A stretch of DNA of 40,075 nt from Vulcanimicrobiota bacterium (GTDB lineage Bacteria; Vulcanimicrobiota; Vulcanimicrobiia; Vulcanimicrobiales; Vulcanimicrobiaceae): positions 1-40,075 of the forward strand of contig PMOS01000009.1 of assembly GCA_003161435.1 (NCBI GenBank). Direction: 5' to 3'. Shown one piece after another: positions 9,877 through 17,228 of this stretch (within the stretch, counting starts at the first letter, position 1; the number at the start of each line of letters is the position of its first letter). The notes below the pieces were generated by a model. It was not told where the DNA came from, ran no database searches, and saw nothing but the letters and a program-made list of their open reading frames with translations. The position numbers and the translations under genes were made by a program.

Positions 9877-10995
9877 CTATTGGCGCAGCGGCATCAGCAC
9901 GTAGAGCTGCTCGCCGGATTCTTCGCCGAGCTCGAGCGGGCGGATCGCGGCGGGCGAGAGCGGGCCGAGGAACTCGAGCACGGTTTGCGGCGAGTCGACG
10001 TGGTTGAGGATCTCGACCAGATAGCGCGCGTTGAAGGCGATGGCGAGGTCCTCGCCGGTCTGCTCGACCTCGAGCTCTTCGTACGCGTTGCCGGTGACGT
10101 CCGATTTCGCGGTGATCATCAGCGTTTGGTTGGCGACCTCGAGCTTGACCATCGAGGCGCGATCGCCGGCGACCAGCTCCGCGCGGCGCAAGCCGCCGAT
10201 CAAACCCTGCGTGTTTACCACGACGCGCCGATCGAACTTGGCCGGGATCACCTGCTGGTAGTTCGGGTACTGACCGTCGACCAAACGGACGACGATCGAG
10301 GTCGTGCCTGCCGTGAGCTGCAGCTGGTTCGCGTTCGCACCGAGCGCGGTGACCTCGACGAGTTCGGCGCTGCCGAGATTGCGCGCCGCCTCGTTGAGCG
10401 CCCGCGACGGGACGATGTACTTGACGGTGCCCTCGATCCCGCGCTCGAGTTTGGCCGTCCAGCGCGCGAGCCGGTAGCCGTCGGTCGCGACCAGCGTGAT
10501 CTTGTCGCCGTCGAGCTCGAGTAGGGTTCCCATCAGCACGGCGCCGCGCGCCTCTTCGCTCGACGCGGCGAAGATCGTCGCGGCGACGCCTTCGCGGAAA
10601 CGTTTGGCACCGATCGTGAACGACTGTCCTCTTTGCGCGGTCGGCAGCGGCGGATACTCGTCGGCCGGCAGGGCGTGAAAGTCGTAGTTCGAGCGTTCGG
10701 CCTTGACCGAGGCGCGCGACGGCGATCCGGTGAGCTCGAGCAGCCCGGCCGGCAAGTTTCCAAGATACCCGCTGAAGAGCCGAGCCGGAACGGTGACCGC
10801 TCCGGACTCCGCGACCTCGGCCGGAAACGATTGTTCGAGCGTGAGCTCGAGATCCGTGGCGCGCACGCGGATATTGCCGTCGTCCGCGCTGAGCAGCACA
10901 TTCGAGAGAATCGGCACCGTGGTGTGCGCGTTGACAACCTTGCTCGCCGCGCCGACGGCGGACGCGATGTCTTTCGTACTACACGTGAACTTCAC
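9877..10995 (-). CDS. dnaN: DNA polymerase III beta subunit (sliding clamp)
   Basis: The beta clamp encircles DNA and tethers polymerase III and other repair factors. The 372-residue protein has the three-fold clamp layout. It begins MKFTCSTKDIASAVGAASKV, continues with TVPILSNVLLSADDGNIRVRATDLELTL, and ends with VLMPLRQ, matching the family's Y-x-MP-x-R-type C-terminus, which forms part of the partner-binding pocket. The length equals the usual 365-380. The start is GTG at 10995, with a GGTGGA Shine-Dalgarno-like stretch a few bases before. It lies between dnaA and recF, separated from dnaA by 363 bases that probably hold its own promoter. Confidence 0.95.
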   Translation of the reverse strand: MKFTCSTKDIASAVGAASKVVNAHTTVPILSNVLLSADDGNIRVRATDLELTLEQSFPAEVAESGAVTVPARLFSGYLGNLPAGLLELTGSPSRASVKAERSNYDFHALPADEYPPLPTAQRGQSFTIGAKRFREGVAATIFAASSEEARGAVLMGTLLELDGDKITLVATDGYRLARWTAKLERGIEGTVKYIVPSRALNEAARNLGSAELVEVTALGANANQLQLTAGTTSIVVRLVDGQYPNYQQVIPAKFDRRVVVNTQGLIGGLRRAELVAGDRASMVKLEVANQTLMITAKSDVTGNAYEELEVEQTGEDLAIAFNARYLVEILNHVDSPQTVLEFLGPLSPAAIRPLELGEESGEQLYVLMPLRQ

Positions 10996-11358
10996 TGATC
11001 CACCGTTTCGAGAACCGTCGCGGTCCGGTCTTTAGTTTAAAGAAAGATCGTCGTACTAGCAGTAATGCGGTGAAGATTGGGGAGAACCGCCGAACTCCGC
11101 TCGCAGCACGCCTTTGCGCCTGTTTTCGCCTGTGGACGGGGGCCGCGCTCTGTCCACGCGATCCCCGCCATGCTCGCGCATCCCGTTTTTCCACGGCACC
11201 GGACCTGCCCTGGTGGATTGGTCCGGTGGACGGATCTCGCCGGCCCAGCGATGCCGGTGCCCAGTCCGGCTGCCGGCTATCGGTAGGAAGAACGTGCAGA
11301 ATCCAGCCCGGCACCAGCGTGCCGGACCGTAGCGGCGGCGAGCCTGTGCCCCGCGCCG
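10996..11358. promoter_or_regulatory. dnaA-dnaN intergenic region with DnaA-box-like sites
   Basis: No credible gene is visible in these 363 bases. DnaA-box-like 9-mers occur as TGTGGACGG (11131-11139), CTGTCCACG (11150-11158) and TTTTCCACG near 11188, each about 7 of 9 to the TTATCCACA consensus. An AT-rich patch at 11033-11050 (TTTAGTTTAAAGAAAG) could be part of the dnaN promoter on the minus strand, but a clean -35/-10 pair is not convincing. A secondary origin part or DnaA autoregulation is inference. Confidence 0.4.
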
Positions 11359-12723
11359 TCACTCGGATTGGATTTGCGCGACGATCGAACGGATCTTGTT
11401 GCGGAAAGCTTCGTCGGCGTCCATCATGTCGGCAATCTTGTCACGCGCGTACATCGCCGTCGTGTGGTCCTTCTTGCCGAACTCGCGCGCGATCTGCGGC
11501 AGCGAAGCGCCGGTGAGCTGCCACGCGATGTACATCGCGATCTGACGCGGCAGCGTCACGCGCTGGTCGCGGCGCTGCGCCTCCATCTCCTTGATCGAGA
11601 TCCCGTACTGCTTGGCGACGCGCTCTTTGATCCCGGGGATCGTGACGCGGTGCATCGGCGCTTGCGCGACCGCGTTCTTGAGCACTTCGGCGGCGAGCTC
11701 GACGGTGATCTGGGCTTTGGTGAGCGACGCGAAGGCCACCACGCGGATCAGCGAGCCTTCGAGCTCGCGGATGTTCGACGGTATCACCTTGGCGATGAAG
11801 GCCAGCACTTCGTCCGGGACGGGGACCTTCTCGGTTTCGGCCTTCTTGCGCAAGATCGCTTCGCGCGTCTCGAAGTCAGGCTGCTGGATGTCGGTGAGCA
11901 GACCCCACTCGAAGCGCGAGCGCAGCCGATTCTCCAGCGTTTGAATCTCCTTGGGCGGACGATCGCTCGAGATGACCAGTTGCTTCTGCGCTTCGTGCAG
12001 CGAGTTGAACGTGTGAAAGAACTCTTCCTGAGTCTGTTCTTTGCCTTCGAGGAATTGAATGTCGTCGATCAAGAGTACGTCTACGTGGCGATACCGGTTG
12101 CGAAACTCGACCGTCTGGTTGTTCTTGATCGCGATAATGAACTCATTGGTGAACTTCTCCGACGAGACGTAGACGATGTTCGCGTTGGTATTGCGCTCGA
12201 GGACGCGATGGCCGATCGCATGCATGAGATGCGTCTTGCCGAGACCGACGCCGCCGTAGAGGAAAAGCGGGTTGTAGGCCATGGCGGGCGCTTCCGCGAC
12301 GGCTTGCGATGCGGCGTGCGCGAACCGGTTCGAATTGCCGATGACGAAGTCGTCGAAGGTGTAGCGGGGATTGAGGTTTCCGACCCGCAGATCGTCGGGC
12401 GCGGCCGGTTTGGCGGACGGCGCGATCGACGTCGTCGGGGTCTGCGTGGCATCGCCGGGATCGACGACGACACGCAGTGCGATCTCGGCGCCGAGCAGCT
12501 CGTGGAGGACCGTGGTGATGTCCGTCTTGAGCCGGTTCTCCACCCAGTCGCGGGCGAACGTCGTCTGCACCGCCAGCACGATCTCGGAAGGCGATAAATC
12601 GACCAGCCGCATCGGCTTGAGCCACATCTCGAAGACCGGTTTGTTGTAGCGCGGCTCGAGTCGCTCGAGCGCCGCGGCCCACAGATCCTGAGGGGCTGTC
12701 GCCGACGAGGTGGTATGGTGCAT
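11359..12723 (-). CDS. dnaA: Chromosomal replication initiator protein DnaA
   Basis: DnaA is the AAA+ initiator that binds DnaA boxes, melts oriC and recruits the helicase. The 454-residue protein has an N-terminal domain I (LWAAALERLEPRYNKPVFEMW), a variable linker of about 90-115, and the AAA+ domain with Walker A GGVGLGKT (157-164) and Walker B VLLIDDIQF (about 216-224). The C-terminal domain IV helix-turn-helix carries the DnaA signature region (GKKDHTTAMYARDKI), which contacts the box. The length matches the family (440-470). The start is ATG at 12723, preceded by AGGGA at good spacing. It diverges from rpmH across the probable origin. Confidence 0.97.
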   Translation of the reverse strand: MHHTTSSATAPQDLWAAALERLEPRYNKPVFEMWLKPMRLVDLSPSEIVLAVQTTFARDWVENRLKTDITTVLHELLGAEIALRVVVDPGDATQTPTTSIAPSAKPAAPDDLRVGNLNPRYTFDDFVIGNSNRFAHAASQAVAEAPAMAYNPLFLYGGVGLGKTHLMHAIGHRVLERNTNANIVYVSSEKFTNEFIIAIKNNQTVEFRNRYRHVDVLLIDDIQFLEGKEQTQEEFFHTFNSLHEAQKQLVISSDRPPKEIQTLENRLRSRFEWGLLTDIQQPDFETREAILRKKAETEKVPVPDEVLAFIAKVIPSNIRELEGSLIRVVAFASLTKAQITVELAAEVLKNAVAQAPMHRVTIPGIKERVAKQYGISIKEMEAQRRDQRVTLPRQIAMYIAWQLTGASLPQIAREFGKKDHTTAMYARDKIADMMDADEAFRNKIRSIVAQIQSE

Positions 12724-13031
12724 CGAGTTCCCTGCCGCATGATCCGAGCCGGCGAGCAGATTACGCGCCGGGGGAGAATGAGCGTTGGGGATTGGCCCGG
12801 CGGGGTGGGCTTCCTGCGCGGTTTTCCCCCGGAATTGTCCACTTCTCCACAGGGCGCCCGGTCCCGGTGCGACGAGGCGCGTTAGACCTATCCACGGCTT
12901 TGCGGCCCACGTAAATCCGGCAGGAACCCGCTCGTGGCGCGGTTCGGACGTGCACTCCGGGGCTGATCAGTCCACAGCTCTCTCCACAGCTGTGGACAAA
13001 TCAGGAACTCTTCTTAGATGGCCGGTTTTCC
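12724..13031. other. Probable replication origin (oriC) with DnaA-box cluster
   Basis: No gene fits between dnaA and rpmH. DnaA-box-like 9-mers cluster here: TTGTCCACT (12835-12843), TTCTCCACA (12843-12851), CTATCCACG (12888-12896), CAGTCCACA (12968-12976), CTCTCCACA (12980-12988) and TGTGGACAA (12991-12999, the reverse complement of TTGTCCACA). The best ones match TTATCCACA at 8 of 9. Right after the last box is a comparatively AT-rich stretch (about 12996-13018), a candidate unwinding element. The dnaA/rpmH junction is a common oriC position, and genes on both sides point away from it. Confidence 0.75.
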
Positions 13032-13061
13032 TTGACGCTCGGCTCGCTGCAGCCGTATACT
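13032..13061 (+). promoter_or_regulatory. Sigma70-type promoter of the rpmH operon
   Basis: TTGACG (13032-13037) and TATACT (13056-13061) are separated by 18 bases, a near-consensus housekeeping promoter. It lies about 60 bases before the rpmH start and faces the rpmH-rnpA-yidD-yidC genes. Confidence 0.75.
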
Positions 13062-13122
13062 ATCGTGTCGCACTACTCTGGGCTCGGCCCGCCCGATCCC
13101 TACCGTCTGGAGTACCTCGCTC

Positions 13123-13257
13123 GTGAAGCGGACCTATCAGCCGCACAATCGCCGTCGCAAGCGCGTCCACGGCTTCCTCGCGCGCATGCAGACCAAGAAC
13201 GGCCGGCGCGTGCTCGCTGCTCGCCGCAAGAAGGGCCGCCACCGCCTGTCGGTCTGA
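13123..13257 (+). CDS. rpmH: 50S ribosomal protein L34
   Basis: This 44-residue, very basic protein ([20 protein letters not shown]... ending GRHRLSV) matches the L34 pattern almost completely: KRTYQP, HGFxxRM, TKNGR and VLAxRRxKGR. L34 is part of the large ribosomal subunit. The start is GTG at 13123; GGAG about ten bases upstream is the likely Shine-Dalgarno. It is the first gene of the classic rpmH-rnpA-yidD-yidC cluster and has its own strong promoter. Only three bases separate it from rnpA. Confidence 0.96.
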   Translation: MKRTYQPHNRRRKRVHGFLARMQTKNGRRVLAARRKKGRHRLSV

Positions 13258-13260
13258 CCG

Positions 13261-13584
13261 GTGCGGGCGTACGATTCCCTCCGCCGGCGCGGCGACTTCA
13301 CGCGCGTCGCGCGGCGCGGGAAGCGGAACGCCGGCACATACCTAACCTGCTTCGTTGCGGACGGCCGCCGTCGAACGCGGGTCGGCGTCACCGTCGGCGG
13401 CACCGTGGGGGGCGCGGTGGTTCGCAACCGACTCCGCCGCCGGATCAAAGCCATCCTCGACCGTTATCCGTTAGGCGCGCCGCCTTGGCGCGACATCCTG
13501 TTCATCGCCCGGCCCGGCGCCGGCGAGCTCGCGTGGCCGGTCCTCGTCGACGAAGTCGCGCGGCTGCTGCGGGTCGGCTCGTGA
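13261..13584 (+). CDS. rnpA: Ribonuclease P protein component
   Basis: RnpA is the protein cofactor of RNase P, which trims the 5' leader from precursor tRNAs. The 107-residue protein has the expected order: an N-terminal RRRGDFTRVARRGKR segment, a central beta region (RVGVTVGGTVGGAVVRNR), and the RNR motif within VVRNRLRRRIK (53-63), which contacts the RNA. The length is normal. The start is GTG at 13261. The stop overlaps the yidD GTG by four bases (GTGA at 13581-13584). Confidence 0.93.
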   Translation: MRAYDSLRRRGDFTRVARRGKRNAGTYLTCFVADGRRRTRVGVTVGGTVGGAVVRNRLRRRIKAILDRYPLGAPPWRDILFIARPGAGELAWPVLVDEVARLLRVGS

Positions 13585-13826
13585 TTGCCCGCACGGCCGC
13601 GCTTGCGGCGCTGCGTGCCTACAAGCGCTTCCTTTCGCCGATCCTTCCGCCGGGCTGCCGATTCGCCCCGACCTGCTCGGAGTACGCCGCCGAGGCGATC
13701 GAGAAACACGGACTTCTCCACGGCGGTAACCTGGCGGTGCGCCGCCTGCTCCGGTGCGGACCCTGGCACCCGGCCGGCTACGATCCGGTCCCCTCTGCGG
13801 AACTCCGCAACCGAAAGGCCTGCTGA
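13581..13826 (+). CDS. yidD: Membrane protein insertion efficiency factor YidD
   Basis: This 81-residue protein (GTG at 13581) contains the full YidD pattern: RAYKRFLSPILPPGCRFAPT, CSEYAAEAIEKHG, and RRLLRCGPWHPAGYDPVP. YidD is a small membrane-associated protein that assists the YidC insertase. The conserved cysteines (CRF..TCSEY and RCGPW) are present. It is coupled to rnpA by a four-base overlap and is followed by yidC within a few bases, the standard gene order. A longer in-frame ORF upstream of the GTG is not coding, because it runs through rpmH and rnpA in another frame. Confidence 0.93.
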   Translation: MIARTAALAALRAYKRFLSPILPPGCRFAPTCSEYAAEAIEKHGLLHGGNLAVRRLLRCGPWHPAGYDPVPSAELRNRKAC

Positions 13827-13831
13827 CGCTC

Positions 13832-14662
13832 GTGCTCCTCGCCGCGAACATGTTCTTCGATCCCATCGTCCACACGCTCGGCCTGGTCCTCATCTACATC
13901 CACAAGGTGATCCCGTCGTACGGCTGGGCCCTGATCGCGCTGGCCTTCGTCGTGCGCCTGGCGCTGTGGCCGCTCTCGAACATGCAGTTCAAGTCGATGG
14001 CGGAGATGCAGAAGGTCCAACCGCTGGTCAAGCAGCTGCAGGCCAAGTTCAAGAACGACCCGCAGGCACAGAACGCGGCGATGATGGCGCTCTACAAGGA
14101 GCACAAGGTCAACCCGCTCGCCGGCTGCCTTCCGATGCTGGTCCAGTTTCCTATTCTGATCGGGCTGTACTGGGCGATTCAGGGGCAGATCAGCTCGTTC
14201 ACCCACGAGCACTGGCTCTGGATCGGCTCGTCGATATCGCAGCGCTTCCCCGACGTCTTCGCCCAGAGCCTAGCCGTCCCCGACATCTTCCTGCTCTGCC
14301 TTTACGTCGTCTCGATGTACTTCACGGTCCGCTACGGCAGCCCGCCGTCGACCGACCCGCAGCAGGCCCAGACGCAGAAGCTCATGGCGTTCATCTCGCC
14401 GGCGATGATCGCGTTCTTCGGCTTCAAGTACCGCTGGGCGTCGGCGCTCTATATCTACTGGTTGGCGACGAACGTCTTCACGGTCGCGCAGCAATACCTC
14501 ATGTTCCGCAAGTACGGCCTGGTCGGTGGGGGTCGGGCTGCAGCGGCGGCCGCGCTGCCGTCGCCGGTCCCGGCGGTGGCCGATCCCGCGCCCAAGCCCG
14601 CCGGATCGCCCAGCACGAACGGGAAGCGCGCCTATCGGCCGAAGAAGCGGGCTCGGCGCTAG
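13832..14662 (+). CDS. yidC: Membrane protein insertase YidC (short Oxa1-type form)
   Basis: YidC inserts and folds inner-membrane proteins, alone or with SecYEG. The protein has about five hydrophobic segments. The first conserved one (WALIALAFVVRLALWPLSN) carries the arginine that lines the hydrophilic groove. Then come a charged coiled cytoplasmic loop (MQKVQPLVKQLQAKFKND), GCLPMLVQFPILIGLYWAI, and later helices (AFISPAMIAFFGFKYRW...). The tail is basic and disordered (KRAYRPKKRARR), suited to ribosome contact. With a start at GTG 13832 it has 276 residues and lacks the large periplasmic domain of proteobacterial YidC. ATG at 13850 is an alternative start. A longer ORF from 13754 overlaps yidD and is unlikely. 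Confidence 0.93.
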   Translation: MLLAANMFFDPIVHTLGLVLIYIHKVIPSYGWALIALAFVVRLALWPLSNMQFKSMAEMQKVQPLVKQLQAKFKNDPQAQNAAMMALYKEHKVNPLAGCLPMLVQFPILIGLYWAIQGQISSFTHEHWLWIGSSISQRFPDVFAQSLAVPDIFLLCLYVVSMYFTVRYGSPPSTDPQQAQTQKLMAFISPAMIAFFGFKYRWASALYIYWLATNVFTVAQQYLMFRKYGLVGGGRAAAAAALPSPVPAVADPAPKPAGSPSTNGKRAYRPKKRARR

Positions 14663-14663
14663 T

Positions 14664-14710
14664 GGGTTCGCTGCGGCGAACCCTTCGCGTTCGGCCTGCG
14701 GCCGATCCGC
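14664..14710 (+). repeat. Double-hairpin intergenic repeat, copy 2
   Basis: Hairpin A (GGGTTCGC, loop TGCG, GCGAACCC; 14664-14683) is followed by TTCGCG (14684-14689) and hairpin B (TCGGCC, loop TGC, GGCCGA; 14691-14705). It begins two bases after the yidC stop and may terminate or stabilise that transcript. It shares a stretch of about 25 near-identical bases with copy 3 after lysA. Confidence 0.6.
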
Positions 14711-14754
14711 AGACCTAAGCGAGCCTCACCGACAACACGACGGGAAAAGGACGG

Positions 14755-15384
14755 ATGGAAGAATACGAAGGCGGCCGCCGACGCGGCCACGGTCAGCGGC
14801 GTCGCGCAGGGCGGACCGTCGAAAAGCCGGCGCCGGCGCCGGCGAGCGGCGGGGACGATCGCCGGCCGCCGCGCCGGCCGGGGCCGCCGCGCGAGCCGAT
14901 GGCGCAGGTCGCGCCGTCGCCGGAGCCCGAGGATGCCAAGCCGGCGCGTGCGCTGCTCGAGGAGATCCTGGCGAAGATGGGTCTCGACGATGTCGAGATC
15001 GTCTACATCGCGCGCAGCGAGGGCGAATACTTCGAGGTGCGCGGACCACGGCTTGCGTCGTTGATCGGACGCGAAGGCAAGACGCTCGAAGCGCTCAACC
15101 TGATCTACAACAACATCATCAACGCCGGCGTGCGCAGCAACCGTCGTTACTACACGATCGACGCCGAGGGTTATCGTGCGCGGCGCGCGGATCAGCTCAA
15201 GACGCTCGCGCTCGCGACGCTCGAACGCGTCGTGCGCGAAGCCAAGCCGATCAAGCTCGAGCCGATGCTTCCATCCGAGCGCAAGATCGTCCACCTCGCG
15301 CTCGCCGACTCCCCGTTCGTGCGCACCGAGTCGGAAGGCGTCGAACCCGAACGCAGGCTCGTCGTGTTTCCGAAGGACGCATAA
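14755..15384 (+). CDS. jag: Jag/KhpB-type RNA-binding protein (KH and R3H domains)
   Basis: Jag (SpoIIIJ-associated, KhpB) is a cytoplasmic RNA-binding protein usually encoded after yidC. The 209-residue protein has a disordered Arg/Pro/Ala-rich N-terminus (residues 1-60) instead of a clear Jag-N domain. It then has a KH domain with the GREGKTLEALNLI loop (about 103-115) and an R3H domain (PSERKIVHLALADSPFVRTE, near 170-190). The start is ATG 14755, shortly after AAAAGGA. The stop TAA at 15382-15384 is directly followed, in the same frame, by the conserved N-terminus of MnmE, so the two genes abut exactly. Confidence 0.9.
   Translation: MEEYEGGRRRGHGQRRRAGRTVEKPAPAPASGGDDRRPPRRPGPPREPMAQVAPSPEPEDAKPARALLEEILAKMGLDDVEIVYIARSEGEYFEVRGPRLASLIGREGKTLEALNLIYNNIINAGVRSNRRYYTIDAEGYRARRADQLKTLALATLERVVREAKPIKLEPMLPSERKIVHLALADSPFVRTESEGVEPERRLVVFPKDA
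15372..15377 (+). promoter_or_regulatory. Shine-Dalgarno that fixes the mnmE start
   Basis: GAAGGA lies inside the last codons of jag, seven bases before ACG 15385. This is ideal spacing for initiation at that ACG, and no ATG, GTG or TTG is nearby. Confidence 0.6.
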
Positions 15385-16734
15385 ACGAGCGATACGATTG
15401 CGGCGATCGCGACGCCGCCGGGTCGCGGCGCGATCGCGATCGTGCGCTGCAGCGGGGCTGACGCGCGCACGATCGCGGCGCGCGTTTTCCGCAGCGGCGA
15501 AGCGCTGCGCGACCGCGTCGCAACCTACGGCGAGATCATCGACGTCGACGGCGCGGTGATCGATCGCGGGCTCGCGCTGGCGATGGACGCGCCGCGCACC
15601 GTCACCGGCGAAGACGTCGTCGAGCTGCACGTGCACGGTAGCCCGGTCGTGGCGCGCGAAACGTTGCGCGCGCTGTTGCACGCCGGCGCGCGCGCGGCCG
15701 GTCCGGGTGAGTTCACTCGGCGCGCGTTCTTGAACGGCAAGCTCGATCTGAGCGCCGCCGAAGCGGTCGCCGACGTGATCGACGCCGAATCGCGCGCGGC
15801 GGCGCGCGCCGCGCAGGCCAATCTCGCCGGCGCATTGCGTGACGCGGTCGACGGTGTCCGCGCTGCGTTATCGTCGGTGCTCGAAGAGCTCGCCGGCGCG
15901 ATCGACTATCCGGACGAAGTCCCCGAACCGGCGCGCGAACGGGTGCACGCGCTCGTCGGCGAGGTCGATGCGAAGCTCGACGCGTTGATCGGGGACTGGG
16001 AACGCGGGCGATTCGTGCGCGAGGGTCTGTCGCTGGCGATCGTCGGCCCGCCCAACGCGGGGAAGTCGTCGCTGCTCAACGCCTTGCTCGGCGAAGAGCG
16101 CGCGATCGTTTCGGCGACGCCCGGCACGACGCGCGACGTCATCGAAGAGTCGTTCGCCATCGACGGCGTCGCGGTGCGCGTGCTCGACACGGCCGGATTG
16201 CGCGCGAGCGACGACGCGATCGAGCGCAGTGGGATCGAACGCGCGCGCCGCGCGCTCGACGGCGCGGCCGTCGCGCTGGTCGTCGTCGACGGCTCGCAGG
16301 CGCTGGACGCCGACGCGCGCGCCGTGCTCGAGAACACGCGCTCGCGCGCGCGCGTTGTGCTGTTCAACAAGCGAGATCTTGGCGCCGCGGGCTATGACGC
16401 GCGCGACGATGGCGAACGCGACGCGCTGTCAGGCACGGTGTTCGACGGCGCGGCGGTCGACGCGGTGCGGCGCGCGGTCGCGGCAGCCGGCTGGCACGGC
16501 GAGTCGCTCGACTTCGCACGGCCGCACCTGGCGTCGGCGCGTCAGGCCGACGCGGTCGCCCGGGCCCGCGAAGCGCTCGCTCACGCGCGCGTGACGCTCG
16601 CCGCCGGTGAGCCGGTCGATCTGATCGTGCCGGAGTTGTTCGCCGCGGTCGCCGCGCTCGGCGAGATCACCGGCGCGGCGGCAACCGAGGCGGTCCTCGA
16701 CGGCATTTTCTCCCGCTTCTGCATCGGAAAGTGA
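15385..16734 (+). CDS. mnmE: tRNA modification GTPase MnmE, apparent ACG start
   Basis: MnmE with MnmG makes the (carboxymethyl)aminomethyl group on wobble U34 of some tRNAs. The first canonical in-frame start is GTG 15442, which would remove the conserved N-terminus. Reading back to the jag stop gives (T)SDTIAAIATPPGRGAIAIV, exactly the family's MSDTI-AAIATP start with ACG at the Met position and GAAGGA seven bases upstream. From ACG the length is 449 residues, as expected (450-460). Domains are a folate-binding N-terminal domain, a G domain with GPPNAGKS (221-228) and DTAGLR (268-273), and the C-terminal FCIGK with the essential Cys. Either a true ACG start or an ATG sequencing error explains this. 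It overlaps the GNAT gene by four bases. Confidence 0.93.
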   Translation, partial: TSDTIAAIATPPGRGAIAIVRCSGADARTIAARVFRSGEALRDRVATYGEIIDVDGAVIDRGLALAMDAPRTVTGEDVVELHVHGSPVVARETLRALLHAGARAAGPGEFTRRAFLNGKLDLSAAEAVADVIDAESRAAARAAQANLAGALRDAVDGVRAALSSVLEELAGAIDYPDEVPEPARERVHALVGEVDAKLDALIGDWERGRFVREGLSLAIVGPPNAGKSSLLNALLGEERAIVSATPGTTRDVIEESFAIDGVAVRVLDTAGLRASDDAIERSGIERARRALDGAAVALVVVDGSQALDADARAVLENTRSRARVVLFNKRDLGAAGYDARDDGERDALSGTVFDGAAVDAVRRAVAAAGWHGESLDFARPHLASARQADAVARAREALAHARVTLAAGEPVDLIVPELFAAVAALGEITGAAATEAVLDGIFSRFCIGK

Positions 16735-17228
16735 ACGCGCGCGTCGAAGCCGGTCGCGTGCGGGTACGACGCGCGACAGAAGCCGACATAGCCGTGCTCG
16801 CCGAGCATCGGGTCGCGCTGCGCATCGACGAGCACGGCCTGCCGCTCGAAGCGCGCCGGCTGGCGCGCGACGCGACCGTCGCCACGTATGCCGAGCTGAT
16901 CGCCACGGGCGAGTTCCTCGCGTGGATCGGCGAGCGGGACGGCGCGGTCGCCGGCAGCGTCTGCGCATGGCTGCGGCGGATGCTGCCGATCGAAGACGGA
17001 CGGCGGCCGCTCGACGCGCGGGTGCAAGCGATGTACATCCTCCCGGCGCAACGCCGCAGCGGCTTGGGGACGGCGCTGATGAACGCGCTGCTCGACGTCA
17101 TGCGCGAGCTCGGCGTGCGCCGCGTGTACTTGCATCCGAGCGATGCGGGCCGGCGCTTCTACCCAGCCTTCGGGTTCTCGCCCAGCGACGAGATGGAACT
17201 GATCCTTGCTTCGAAGGAATCGCTGTGA
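16731..17228 (+). CDS. GNAT-family N-acetyltransferase
   Basis: The 165-residue protein has the GNAT fold signature: an N-terminal VRVRRATEADIAVLAEH, the central strand VQAMYILPAQRRSGLGTALM (acetyl-CoA pyrophosphate-binding R-x-x-G-x-G/A pattern), and the C-terminal VRRVYLHPSDAGRRFYPAFGF. The acceptor substrate is not known. The GTG start overlaps the mnmE stop by four bases, and its stop overlaps the mnmG start by four bases. It is therefore inserted in a tightly coupled mnmE-mnmG unit. A role in tRNA or ribosome maturation is possible from context, but small-molecule or antibiotic acetylation is equally open. Confidence 0.85.
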   Translation: MNARVEAGRVRVRRATEADIAVLAEHRVALRIDEHGLPLEARRLARDATVATYAELIATGEFLAWIGERDGAVAGSVCAWLRRMLPIEDGRRPLDARVQAMYILPAQRRSGLGTALMNALLDVMRELGVRRVYLHPSDAGRRFYPAFGFSPSDEMELILASKESL

